From the NCBI GenBank assembly GCA_938030915.1, contig CALHIO010000171.1, positions 1 to 9,183 of the forward strand: 9,183 nt of DNA, given 5' to 3'. Position numbers and translations under genes: made by a program. The notes under the pieces were generated by a model that saw nothing but the letters and a program-made list of their open reading frames with translations, had not been told where the DNA came from and did no database searches. Positions 1-6,372 of this stretch are shown here, piece by piece (positions within the stretch are counted from its first letter, which is position 1; each line of letters starts with the position of its first letter). This DNA comes from an uncultured Gemmatimonadota bacterium (GTDB lineage: Bacteria > Gemmatimonadota > Gemmatimonadetes > Longimicrobiales > Gaopeijiaceae).

Positions 1-196
1 TCCCGGAAACCTTCACGAGCCGGTGCGGCTCCACAGCCAGTTCGTAGAACGCCTGAATCAGCGCCGCGGTCACCGAGTCGTGCCCACAACCGGCGCACAG
101 CGTCGACATCGAACCTTCGTAATCGCGCGGCGTCAGTCCGATCGCATTGGCCGGCACCCCGGGATGTCGAGCGACCGGCTTGGTGATGTAGCTCAT
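1..196 (-). CDS. korB: 2-oxoacid (probably 2-oxoglutarate):acceptor oxidoreductase beta subunit, N-terminal part
   Basis: This is the first 65 residues of the beta subunit, cut by the left window edge. The family's beta subunit binds thiamine diphosphate and one [4Fe-4S] cluster and carries out the decarboxylation of the 2-oxoacid; it works in the cytoplasm as a complex with the gamma-alpha subunit encoded just upstream. The visible part begins MSYITKPVARHPGVPANAIG and contains LCAGCGHD at residues 33-40, the CxxCGH motif (C34, C37) that supplies cluster ligands in KorB/PorB-type proteins. The thiamine-binding region lies outside the window. The ATG at 196 is well supported: it overlaps the korA stop codon in an ATGA and is preceded by a perfect GGAGG seven bases upstream. 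Family membership is secure; the substrate is inferred from the three-gene architecture, and pyruvate or another 2-oxoacid is not excluded by this fragment. Confidence 0.88.
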   Translation of the reverse strand, partial: MSYITKPVARHPGVPANAIGLTPRDYEGSMSTLCAGCGHDSVTAALIQAFYELAVEPHRLVKVSG

Positions 197-2097
197 GACG
201 TTGCCTCCGCGGCCGCACGATCGGGCTCGGGGTCTCCACCCGACTCGTCCAGCTCGGGCGGGGCGTGCACCTGCGCTGCTCCACTCGCAAGCTCGGGAAT
301 CCACTCGGCCAGCCCATCCAGCACGTGACCTTTGCTCAACGGCTGTCCCCCGTAGTAGGTGATCGAGCGCAGCTTTTCCTTGGGGCACCCCGTTTCGATC
401 GCGATCAGCTTGCGCAGCTGCTCGTCACGGTTCTGCTCGATCACGACCACCCGGTCGTGATCGGCGAGGAACTGCTCCACGGTGTCATTGAACGGGAAGC
501 CTCGCACCCTGAGGTAGTCCATGGCGACACCCTGTTTGGCGAGATCGTCCCGGGCTTCGAGCACCGCCCAATGACAGCCCCCGAGGGAAATCAGTCCCCA
601 TTCCGTGGCTTCGTCCCCCTGGTGGAGTTCGGGGGCCGGCACGGCATCGCCCGCGGAGTCGACCTTGGCGAGCAGGCGATCGACGACCTCCATGTACTCG
701 GCGGACCCTTCCGTATAGCGGCCGTACTTGTCATGGCCCGAGCCCCGCGTGAAGTAGGCACCCTTCGGGTGCACGCCCGGCAGCGTCCGGTACGGAATAT
801 GGTCACCGTCCACGTCGAGGTAGCGGTAGAAGGACTCCGCCTCCTCCAGTTCCTCGGCCGAGAGCACCTTTCCGCGATCCGGCACGTAGCTGTCGTCCCA
901 CTCCAGACGGGGGATCATCCAGTCGTTCATGCCGATGTCGAGGTCGGACACGACGAAGGTCGGGGTCTGGAATCGCTCGGCGAGATCGAAGGCCGCCACC
1001 GCGAATTCGAAACACTCTCTGGGGTCGGCCGGAAAGAGCGCGATGTGTTTGGTGTCTCCGTGCGACGCGTACGTACAGAGCATCAGATCGCCCTGCTGCG
1101 TCCTCGTGGGCATGCCCGTCGAAGGCCCTGTACGCTGCACGTTGAAGAAGACACTCGGGATCTCGGCGTAGTACGCGAGTCCGATGAACTCGCTCATGAG
1201 CGAGATGCCGGGGCCGCTTGTCGGGGTAAATGCACGCGCGCCCATCCATGAAGCGCCGATGACCATGCCAGCAGCGGCCAGCTCGTCCTCTGCCTGGATG
1301 ATGCAGTAGTTGTTCTTGCCTGACTCCGCATCGACGCGGAGCCGCTTGCAGTATTCACTGAAGCCGTCCATGAGCGACGTGGACGGGGTGATCGGATACC
1401 ACGCACCCACGGTCGCACCCGCGTATACGCAACCCAGCGCCGCAGCCGTATTTCCATTGATCATCACATGGTCGGCGGTCGCATTCATCGCCTCCAGGCG
1501 GATCGGGAGCGGGCACTCGTAGTGCTCCTTCGCATACGAGTACCCCATCTCGATCGCCTTGAAGTTGGCGTCCATGAGATGCTGCTTGGCGGCGAACTTC
1601 TGCTGCAGCATCTCCTTCACGACGTCCATGTCGATATCGAGAAGTGCGACGAGCGCCCCAACGTACGTGATGTTCTTCATGAGGATCCGCGTCCGCGAGC
1701 CCTCGAACTCGTTCACGCACATCTCCGCCAGCGGAAGACCAATGAAGGTCACATCCTCGCGGCGGAATTCGCCGTCGAGCTCACGCGTGTTGTCGTAGAC
1801 GACCCATCCACCGGACACCACGGCTTCGATGTCCCGGGCGTAACTCTGGGGATTCATCGCGACGACGAGCTGGAAATCCGGGCTCCGCGCCGTGTAGCCG
1901 TCCTTGTTGACCCGGATCTCATACCACGTGGGGAGGCCCTGAATGTTGGACGGGAAGACGTTCTTGCCCGTCACGGGGATCCCCATCCGGAACAGTGCCT
2001 GCAAGAGCAGGCCGTTCGCACTGGCCGATCCGGTCCCGTTGACCGTTGCGACCTTGAAGGCGAAGTCGTTTACGCCGTAATCGCCGTGCTCGGCCAC
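193..2097 (-). CDS. korA: 2-oxoglutarate:acceptor oxidoreductase, fused gamma-alpha subunit (KorA)
   Basis: This encodes a 634-residue gamma-alpha fusion of the 2-oxoacid:ferredoxin oxidoreductase superfamily, which with KorB oxidatively decarboxylates a 2-oxoacid to its acyl-CoA. The N-terminal gamma domain (about residues 12-190) is followed by a helical linker and the alpha pyrimidine-binding domain, marked by YPITPST at 234-240, TSGPGISLM near 293-301 and RTGPSTGMPT near 322-331, the last typical of KorA-type subunits. The alpha C-terminal domain ends near residue 605 and is followed by an Ala/Pro/Asp/Glu-rich tail of about 30 residues that looks disordered. Length and fusion order resemble mycobacterial KorA and the roughly 63 kDa CoA-binding subunit of the Azoarcus evansii enzyme. 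I chose the GTG at 2097: an AGGGA lies seven bases upstream and the overlap with the preceding gene is then only 28 bases. A start at 2193 would add 32 residues without family resemblance. The end overlaps the korB start by four bases. Confidence 0.88.
   Translation of the reverse strand: MAEHGDYGVNDFAFKVATVNGTGSASANGLLLQALFRMGIPVTGKNVFPSNIQGLPTWYEIRVNKDGYTARSPDFQLVVAMNPQSYARDIEAVVSGGWVVYDNTRELDGEFRREDVTFIGLPLAEMCVNEFEGSRTRILMKNITYVGALVALLDIDMDVVKEMLQQKFAAKQHLMDANFKAIEMGYSYAKEHYECPLPIRLEAMNATADHVMINGNTAAALGCVYAGATVGAWYPITPSTSLMDGFSEYCKRLRVDAESGKNNYCIIQAEDELAAAGMVIGASWMGARAFTPTSGPGISLMSEFIGLAYYAEIPSVFFNVQRTGPSTGMPTRTQQGDLMLCTYASHGDTKHIALFPADPRECFEFAVAAFDLAERFQTPTFVVSDLDIGMNDWMIPRLEWDDSYVPDRGKVLSAEELEEAESFYRYLDVDGDHIPYRTLPGVHPKGAYFTRGSGHDKYGRYTEGSAEYMEVVDRLLAKVDSAGDAVPAPELHQGDEATEWGLISLGGCHWAVLEARDDLAKQGVAMDYLRVRGFPFNDTVEQFLADHDRVVVIEQNRDEQLRKLIAIETGCPKEKLRSITYYGGQPLSKGHVLDGLAEWIPELASGAAQVHAPPELDESGGDPEPDRAAAEATS
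204..208 (-). promoter_or_regulatory. ribosome binding site of korB
   Basis: On the minus strand this reads GGAGG, seven bases before the ATG at 196. It lies inside the last codons of korA and fixes the korB start, so korB can initiate on its own as well as by coupling through the ATGA overlap. Confidence 0.75.
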
Positions 2098-3872
2098 GAT
2101 TCCGTCCCTGCGTGCGGGTTCAGAAGGTTGAACTGCATCATATCCCACGCCGCCGTCGGGCAGCGCTCGGCGCACAGGCCGCAATGCACGCACAGGTCTT
2201 CGTCCTTGACCATGATGCGCCCGGTCTGGGGCAGGCCATCCGATACATAGAGCGCCTGGTCACGGTTTTCCGCGGGGGCGGTCAGACGACCTCTGAGGTC
2301 ACCCTCGTCTCCGTCCTGCGTGATGGTGAGGCACAGGACGGGGCAGATATCCACGCAGGCATCGCACTCGATGCACAGCTTCGCGGAGAAGTCCGTCTGA
2401 ATGTCGCAATTGAGACAGCGCTCGACCTCTCGCGCCGCCTGGGCCGGATCAAAGCCCAGTTCCGCCTCCACCATCATGTCGGCCACGCGCTTTTCCAGAT
2501 CCTCGTAGCGCATCTCGGTACGCAGATTGGGGTCGTAGTCGTTCGAGTAGCGCCACTCGTGAATCCCCATCTTCGTCGAGACGAGGTTCATGCCGTACGG
2601 TGGGCGGTCCGTCACGGACTTGCCCTCGCAGTAGTTGTGGATGGAGATAGCGGCCTGATGACCATGCTCGACGGCCCAGATGATGTTCTCCGGGCCCCAC
2701 GCCGCATCCCCACCAACGAAGACGCCCTCACGCGTGGTCATGAACGTCCCGCGATCTACCACGGGCATATCCCACTCGCCGAACTCGATGCCGATGTCAC
2801 GCTCGATCCACGGAAACGCGTTGTCCTGTCCGATGGCGAGAATGACATCGTCGGCCGGGATGAACGTCTCGTCGAGCTTGGTGCTGACCAGACGACCCTG
2901 CTCGTTCTCCTGCCACTCGACGACGTCGAATATCATCCCGGTGAGCCGGCCGTCCTCGACGACGAAGCTCGCCGGTGAATGGTTCACGACGATGTCGACC
3001 AGCTCGTCCTCGGCGTCCTCGAGCTCCCAGGGGGAAGCCTTGAAGTACGGGCGTGACTTACGCGCCATCACCTTGATGCTCTTCCCACCGAGACGCTTGG
3101 AACTGCGGCAGCAGTCCATGGCGGTGTTGCCGACACCGATGACCAGCACGCGCTCACCCACGGAGTCGACGTGGCCGAAGTGGATCGACTCGAGCCATTC
3201 GATTCCGATATGGATGTTCGCATCCGCCTCTTCACGACCGGGGATGTTCAACTCCTTCCCCTTCGGCGCCCCGGTCCCTACGAAGACCGCATCGAATTCG
3301 CCGCCGTCGAGAAGCTCCCTCATCGATTCGATCGGGTGGTTGTACCGGATGTCGACACCCATGTCGAGGATGTAGTCGATCTCTTCCTCGAGTACACGAA
3401 CGGGCAGCCGGAACGACGGAATGTTCGTGCGCATGAGCCCTCCCGCCTTCGGGAGCGCCTCGAAGATCGTCACCTCGTAGCCCAGAGGCATGAGGTCGTT
3501 CGCGACAGTGAGCGAGGCCGGGCCTGCTCCGATCAGGGCCACCTTCTTCCCGTTCTTCTTCTCCGGAGCGGTCGGCAGAAAGCCGGACACGTCGTCGCGA
3601 AGGTCCGCCGCGACCCGTTTGAGCCTGCAGATCGCCACGGGCTCGTCTTCGACCCGGATCCGACGGCATGCCGGTTCACAGGGACGGTCGCACGTGCGCC
3701 CCAGAATCCCGGGAAAGACGTTCGACTTGCGATTGAGAAGGTACGACTCCGTGAAGCGGCCGGCCGCGATCAACCGGATATACTCCGGCACGTTCGTGTG
3801 GGCCGGACAGGCCCACTGGCAATCCACGACCTTGTGGTAGTACTGCGGATCCCGCGTATTGGTCGGCTGCAT
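2070..3872 (-). CDS. FAD- and NAD(P)H-binding iron-sulphur subunit of 2-oxoglutarate:NADP+ oxidoreductase (GltD-like, with 2x[4Fe-4S] C-terminus)
   Basis: A 600-residue flavoprotein of the glutamate-synthase small-chain type. Residues 15-90 form the N-terminal cysteine-rich helical domain (C18, C22, C61, C65, C69, C82). The FAD site follows, with GAGPASL at 115-121, then a nucleotide-binding fold with GVGNTAMD at 246-253 and the basic patch RKSR at 271-274, which suggests NADPH rather than NADH. The second FAD motif is GVFVGGDAA at 383-391. The C-terminus has CLNC (486-489) and two ferredoxin-type clusters with cysteines 500, 503, 506, 510 and 561, 564, 567, 571. Standing directly before korA and korB, it is best read as the NADP-reducing subunit of a three-subunit 2-oxoglutarate oxidoreductase like that of Azoarcus evansii, passing electrons between the thiamine centre, ferredoxin and NADP+. 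It could instead be annotated as a generic glutamate synthase beta-chain-like protein, but no large glutamate synthase subunit is nearby. The ATG has GGAGG four bases upstream. The gene leads this operon and follows the window's only long gap. Confidence 0.85.
   Translation of the reverse strand: MQPTNTRDPQYYHKVVDCQWACPAHTNVPEYIRLIAAGRFTESYLLNRKSNVFPGILGRTCDRPCEPACRRIRVEDEPVAICRLKRVAADLRDDVSGFLPTAPEKKNGKKVALIGAGPASLTVANDLMPLGYEVTIFEALPKAGGLMRTNIPSFRLPVRVLEEEIDYILDMGVDIRYNHPIESMRELLDGGEFDAVFVGTGAPKGKELNIPGREEADANIHIGIEWLESIHFGHVDSVGERVLVIGVGNTAMDCCRSSKRLGGKSIKVMARKSRPYFKASPWELEDAEDELVDIVVNHSPASFVVEDGRLTGMIFDVVEWQENEQGRLVSTKLDETFIPADDVILAIGQDNAFPWIERDIGIEFGEWDMPVVDRGTFMTTREGVFVGGDAAWGPENIIWAVEHGHQAAISIHNYCEGKSVTDRPPYGMNLVSTKMGIHEWRYSNDYDPNLRTEMRYEDLEKRVADMMVEAELGFDPAQAAREVERCLNCDIQTDFSAKLCIECDACVDICPVLCLTITQDGDEGDLRGRLTAPAENRDQALYVSDGLPQTGRIMVKDEDLCVHCGLCAERCPTAAWDMMQFNLLNPHAGTESWPSTAITA
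2101..2109 (-). promoter_or_regulatory. ribosome binding site supporting the korA GTG start
   Basis: The minus strand reads AGGGACGGA, with AGGGA seven bases before the GTG at 2097. It lies within the 3' end of the preceding oxidoreductase gene and argues for the shorter korA start over the more upstream in-frame one at 2193. Confidence 0.5.
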
Positions 3873-3876
3873 GCAC

Positions 3877-3881
3877 CCTCC
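3877..3881 (-). promoter_or_regulatory. ribosome binding site of the FAD/NAD(P)H subunit gene
   Basis: The minus strand reads GGAGG within a longer purine run, ending four bases before the ATG at 3872. The spacing is a little short but it is the strongest site near this start and supports it. Confidence 0.65.
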
Positions 3882-4045
3882 CCATCTGAGGCCGCGCTAC
3901 AATGCGGGCCGCTTCGAGATACGCGCAAGCTGTCACTCCATCGGATGTCCGGTGCCGTCCCGGCCGGGCGGCCTGCGCATCATCCGGGCCACTGCGATGG
4001 CGATCGCGAGAGCCGCTGTCGCCGGCCTGTAGAGTCTGGACCGAA

Positions 4046-4057
4046 TCGTCCGGACGA
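4046..4057. repeat. 12-bp perfect palindrome TCGTCCGGACGA
   Basis: A perfect inverted repeat without spacer, 20 bases past the pilX-like stop codon in the direction of transcription. It could be a dimeric protein site or part of a GC-rich 3' structure. Palindromes of this length also arise by chance a few times in 9 kb of GC-rich DNA. Confidence 0.4.
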
Positions 4058-4064
4058 GGCATGT

Positions 4065-4076
4065 GCGCGTACGCGC
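4065..4076. repeat. 12-bp perfect palindrome GCGCGTACGCGC, copy 1
   Basis: This palindrome begins at the base immediately after the pilX-like stop codon (minus strand). The identical 12-mer occurs at 5958-5969 inside the pilW-like gene. Function is unknown; a chance repeat is possible in DNA this rich in GC. Confidence 0.4.
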
Positions 4077-5132
4077 CTAGAACACCTCGTGGATGGTGCT
4101 CGGCATGAGCTCCAGGTAGGCGAGCGACTCATTCGCCGCGTAGACGTTGCAGGCGTAGTACGTCGCGTTCGCCTGAAAATCGACCGTGCTGTACATGTTC
4201 GGATCCTCGATCCCCCCGATCAGGAGTCCGTCGATGTCACCCTGGAGAACATCATCGACGTGTTTCGCGATCACGATCCCGTCCCAACTGAACGACGACC
4301 ACGGGTCGAACACGCCATTCACGATCAGCACTCCTCGCCCCGTAACGCCCGAACTCATCCAACCCGTGTAACGGATAAGAGGGAAGGAGTCGGCCGGAAG
4401 CGTCCCGAAGTCGGGCATCACGTTTTCGAACTCCACGGGAAAGTCCGGGTCGGAGAGCACGTCCCACCGAAGCCCGACGGAGTCGAGCATCTCGGACGAC
4501 CCGCCACTCCAGATCTCCGAAGCCGGTCGCCCTCTCACGTCGGGGGGAGCATCGGCGAGGACGCTCACAGCCGCGATCGCACCTGTGATGTTGGTCGCGT
4601 TTCCACCCGGGCAGTCGATGGGGAGATTGGCGTTACGACCGTCGATGCGCCCCCCGTTGTCGACGTCGATGACGTCGGCCCCGATCATGACCGCTGCATG
4701 ATGCGCCAGTGGACGGAGGTGGTACGTCGCGTAGCCGGTCACAGCCCGTCGGGCTGGAGTATTCGGCGAGAAGATGTCCGTCACCGTCGCTTCCGAACGA
4801 ATGCGATAGACGTGGGTGACCGAGTCCCGCTCGAACAGTTTCGATGTGGTGACCACGGCTACGCCGCTTCCGACGGCGTAGCTCATCGTATCGGGTAGCG
4901 CCCCGACCTGCTCCGCGACGAAACGCTCCAGCCCCGCTCGAGCGACGGTGAGTGCTTCTGATCCGTCACTGCTTCCTTTCGCCATCGTCGACTCGGCCGA
5001 CACCACGATGTACCCGGTCAATCCGGCCACGGAGATCGCGAACAGCATGAAGACCACGAACGCGAGCACGAAGCCACCGTCCTCGTGTCGGTAGCCCGCA
5101 GCCCGGGAATCCGTCATCCGCCGGTCCATCAT
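4077..5132 (-). CDS. pilX: PilX-like minor pilin / pilus assembly protein
   Basis: A 351-residue prepilin-like protein. After a 20-residue leader ending DGG, cleavage is expected at G20|F21, followed by a long hydrophobic helix (FVLAFVVFMLFAISVAGL) that anchors it in the inner membrane and the pilus core. The usual glutamate at mature position 5 is absent (Phe instead), as often seen in PilX- and GspK-type tip proteins. The rest is a large exported domain; residues from about 265 on (GVLIVNGVF, then WDGIVIAKHV and GDIDGLLIGG) have the spaced Gly/Ile pattern of the beta-rich C-terminus found in many PilX-like proteins. C174 and C328 could form a disulphide. The ATG at 5132 overlaps the pilW stop in an ATGA; an in-frame start at 5165 would place 11 non-pilin residues inside pilW. 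It is last of the four pilin genes. GspK is an alternative label, but order and neighbours favour PilX. Confidence 0.75.
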   Translation of the reverse strand: MMDRRMTDSRAAGYRHEDGGFVLAFVVFMLFAISVAGLTGYIVVSAESTMAKGSSDGSEALTVARAGLERFVAEQVGALPDTMSYAVGSGVAVVTTSKLFERDSVTHVYRIRSEATVTDIFSPNTPARRAVTGYATYHLRPLAHHAAVMIGADVIDVDNGGRIDGRNANLPIDCPGGNATNITGAIAAVSVLADAPPDVRGRPASEIWSGGSSEMLDSVGLRWDVLSDPDFPVEFENVMPDFGTLPADSFPLIRYTGWMSSGVTGRGVLIVNGVFDPWSSFSWDGIVIAKHVDDVLQGDIDGLLIGGIEDPNMYSTVDFQANATYYACNVYAANESLAYLELMPSTIHEVF

Positions 5133-5986
5133 CGTATCGTCCGCAGAGGCACATTGACCGACCACCCGAACACGATGTCCTCGGCACCACCGGTCGGCGC
5201 CCGGCTTCGCGCATGGGCAATGATCTGCACGGCATCGATGTCGGCCAGCCCCGAGGCCACCGTGTCGGTGAAGCCAGCACCGGCAGTCCTGAATCGGAAC
5301 TGGGCCGTCGTGTCGATCCCCGTCGCGAACTCTACAGCGGTTCCTCCAAAGGACTGGCGAAAGAGTCCGAGCGCCGACGCGTCGAGTTGCGAGGGCCGGA
5401 TGGAGAAGGTCGTCTCACGGAAGATCATCACCGCGTCTCCCTCGGTCGGCAGCGGCGAGGGGAAGATCGTCGCGAGTCCGGCCAGACGATGAAACTCGTC
5501 GCGCATACCGACCGTGTCGGCTCCGTTGTTGAAGCAATTCACGGCCGAGGACGCGTCACTCCCATCCACAGACGTCCACGGGGCGTTGACGAAGTTCCAG
5601 ACGCCGCCCGACAGCAGAGCCAGCCCCGCTACCTCATCCGTGTCGAGCGCACCTTCTCCGCCATCCGTCAGCACTTCGCCGATGTTCCCCGAGCCGCTGA
5701 CGTCGCACAGCACCCCGATCGCTATCGGCGATCGCACGGTCAGCGTTCGCGCACCGGCGACCACCACGCCGCCTTCCGCGACGTTGCGCACCTCGGAGGC
5801 CATCAGCTCAGTCGCGGCTCGCACGTTGTCCTGAGCCCCGACGCGTAGCGTCTGCGTCGCGTAAAACTGGTTCTGAACCAGGAACGTGTGACTCACGAGG
5901 AGGAGAATGACCATCGACAACACCAGCGCGATCAACGTCTCGACCAGCGTGAATCCAGCGCGTACGCGCGCGGCACCCGGGCTCAC
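5129..5986 (-). CDS. pilW: PilW-like minor pilin
   Basis: A 285-residue protein with a textbook type IV prepilin N-terminus: a short basic leader, cleavage at G11|F12, then FTLVETLIALVLSMVILLL with glutamate at mature position 5, methylated phenylalanine expected at position 1. The remaining 250 residues would form the globular pilin domain outside the inner membrane. Two cysteines, C94 and C151, are the only ones and may pair. PilW-type minor pilins help start pilus assembly and sit at or near the tip together with PilV, PilX and FimT/FimU. The GTG at 5986 is chosen because it overlaps the pilV stop in a GTGA and gives a normal short leader; a start at 6115 would give an abnormally long leader of 54 residues lying entirely over pilV. 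The only ribosome site is a weak GGCGG, so translation probably depends on coupling. The product is longer than PilV and FimT, as is usual for PilW. Confidence 0.82.
   Translation of the reverse strand: MSPGAARVRAGFTLVETLIALVLSMVILLLVSHTFLVQNQFYATQTLRVGAQDNVRAATELMASEVRNVAEGGVVVAGARTLTVRSPIAIGVLCDVSGSGNIGEVLTDGGEGALDTDEVAGLALLSGGVWNFVNAPWTSVDGSDASSAVNCFNNGADTVGMRDEFHRLAGLATIFPSPLPTEGDAVMIFRETTFSIRPSQLDASALGLFRQSFGGTAVEFATGIDTTAQFRFRTAGAGFTDTVASGLADIDAVQIIAHARSRAPTGGAEDIVFGWSVNVPLRTIR
5958..5969. repeat. 12-bp palindrome GCGCGTACGCGC, copy 2
   Basis: This is identical to the palindrome at 4065-4076 but lies inside the pilW-like gene, where it encodes part of the leader peptide (around residues 7-10, just before the cleavage site). 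Being in coding sequence it may simply reflect Arg/Ala codons. Confidence 0.3.
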
Positions 5987-6372
5987 CAGACCGCCGAGGT
6001 GTAGGAGGTGAGCGCGTGCGAGGGTCCGACGCTGTCCGACCGCTGAATGGATACGTCGATACGGAAGAGAACCGGGGTCAAATCGGTCACGGTCACGACC
6101 CGCTGATACACCCATCCCTGCACGCTCACGGTGTCCTGAGCCGTGCCCGCCGTAATCGAGTCGAACGGCATCGATTCGATGGAATCGAGCTGCTCGTTAG
6201 CCAGAACGACGATCTCCGAGCGTGCCCCCGAGTAACGCAGCTGCGTCGTCAGAGAACTCCCCACACGCATGATTCCGAGGACACCGGCGGAGAAGATGAC
6301 GAGCGCACCAACGACCTCGATCAGTGTGAACCCGGACCTCGCACTCGAGGGTCGGGGGCACCGCTCACTCAC
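5983..6372 (-). CDS. pilV: PilV-like minor pilin
   Basis: A 129-residue type IV prepilin. Leader MSERCPRPSSARSG is followed by cleavage at G14|F15 and the helix FTLIEVVGALVIFSAGVLGI, with glutamate at mature position 5; the motif VVGALVIFSAGVLGI is typical of PilV. The following segment, with LANEQLDSIESMPFDSI, matches the conserved helix and loop after the membrane segment in PilV/GspI-type proteins. The rest forms a small beta domain. The only cysteine is in the leader, so the mature protein has none. It starts at GTG 6372, overlapping the fimT stop in a GTGA, and its own stop overlaps the pilW GTG in the same way. There is only a weak purine run (GAAGAG) before the start. GspI is the alternative name in a secretion context, but the set of neighbours points to type IV pilus minor pilins. 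Confidence 0.82.
   Translation of the reverse strand: MSERCPRPSSARSGFTLIEVVGALVIFSAGVLGIMRVGSSLTTQLRYSGARSEIVVLANEQLDSIESMPFDSITAGTAQDTVSVQGWVYQRVVTVTDLTPVLFRIDVSIQRSDSVGPSHALTSYTSAVW

Larger units (their letters stand above)
3873..4076. other. intergenic region between the pilin genes and the oxidoreductase operon
   Basis: This 204-bp gap is the only substantial non-coding stretch in the window. It must separate or bridge the pilin unit and the oxidoreductase unit and is the natural place for the oxidoreductase promoter. I see no convincing -35/-10 pair on the minus strand. It holds three perfect palindromes: CCCGGCCGGG at 3959-3968, TCGTCCGGACGA at 4046-4057 and GCGCGTACGCGC at 4065-4076. 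None is followed by a T-run on the minus strand, so a standard intrinsic terminator is not visible. No small gene in it is supported. Confidence 0.6.

Noticed and set aside
265..1251. Plus-strand open frame of 328 codons antisense to korA.
   Set aside because: It is Arg/His-rich with no family resemblance, and it lies fully within korA, whose motifs are clear.
2098..2193. Upstream start for korA at 2193.
   Set aside because: It would add 32 residues that read as an out-of-frame copy of the ferredoxin end of the preceding gene; the GTG at 2097 has a better ribosome site.
3898..3903. TACAAT on the plus strand, resembling a -10 box in the intergenic gap.
   Set aside because: No -35 element lies at the right distance and no plus-strand gene follows.
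3906..3945. Possible minus-strand promoter upstream of the flavoprotein gene (TTGCGC and AT-containing words nearby).
   Set aside because: No pair of boxes with acceptable match and spacing was found; a promoter is likely in the gap but cannot be placed from sequence alone.
3676..4062. Minus-strand open frame of 128 codons covering most of the intergenic gap and the 5' end of the flavoprotein gene.
   Set aside because: Half of it overlaps the flavoprotein gene in another frame, its composition is typical of a shadow, and no ribosome site or homology is apparent.
4046..4076. Palindromes as a rho-independent terminator for the pilin unit.
   Set aside because: They lack a loop of useful size and there is no T-run downstream on the minus strand.
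3171..4898. Long open frame of 575 codons on the plus strand, antisense to the oxidoreductase, the gap and the PilX-like gene.
   Set aside because: The translation is rich in Arg, His, Asp and Val with no recognisable domain, and it runs opposite two well-supported genes. Long shadow frames are expected in GC-rich DNA.
5987..6115. Upstream start for the PilW-like gene at 6115.
   Set aside because: It would give a 54-residue leader before the prepilin cleavage site, all overlapping pilV; the GTGA overlap at 5986 gives a normal leader.
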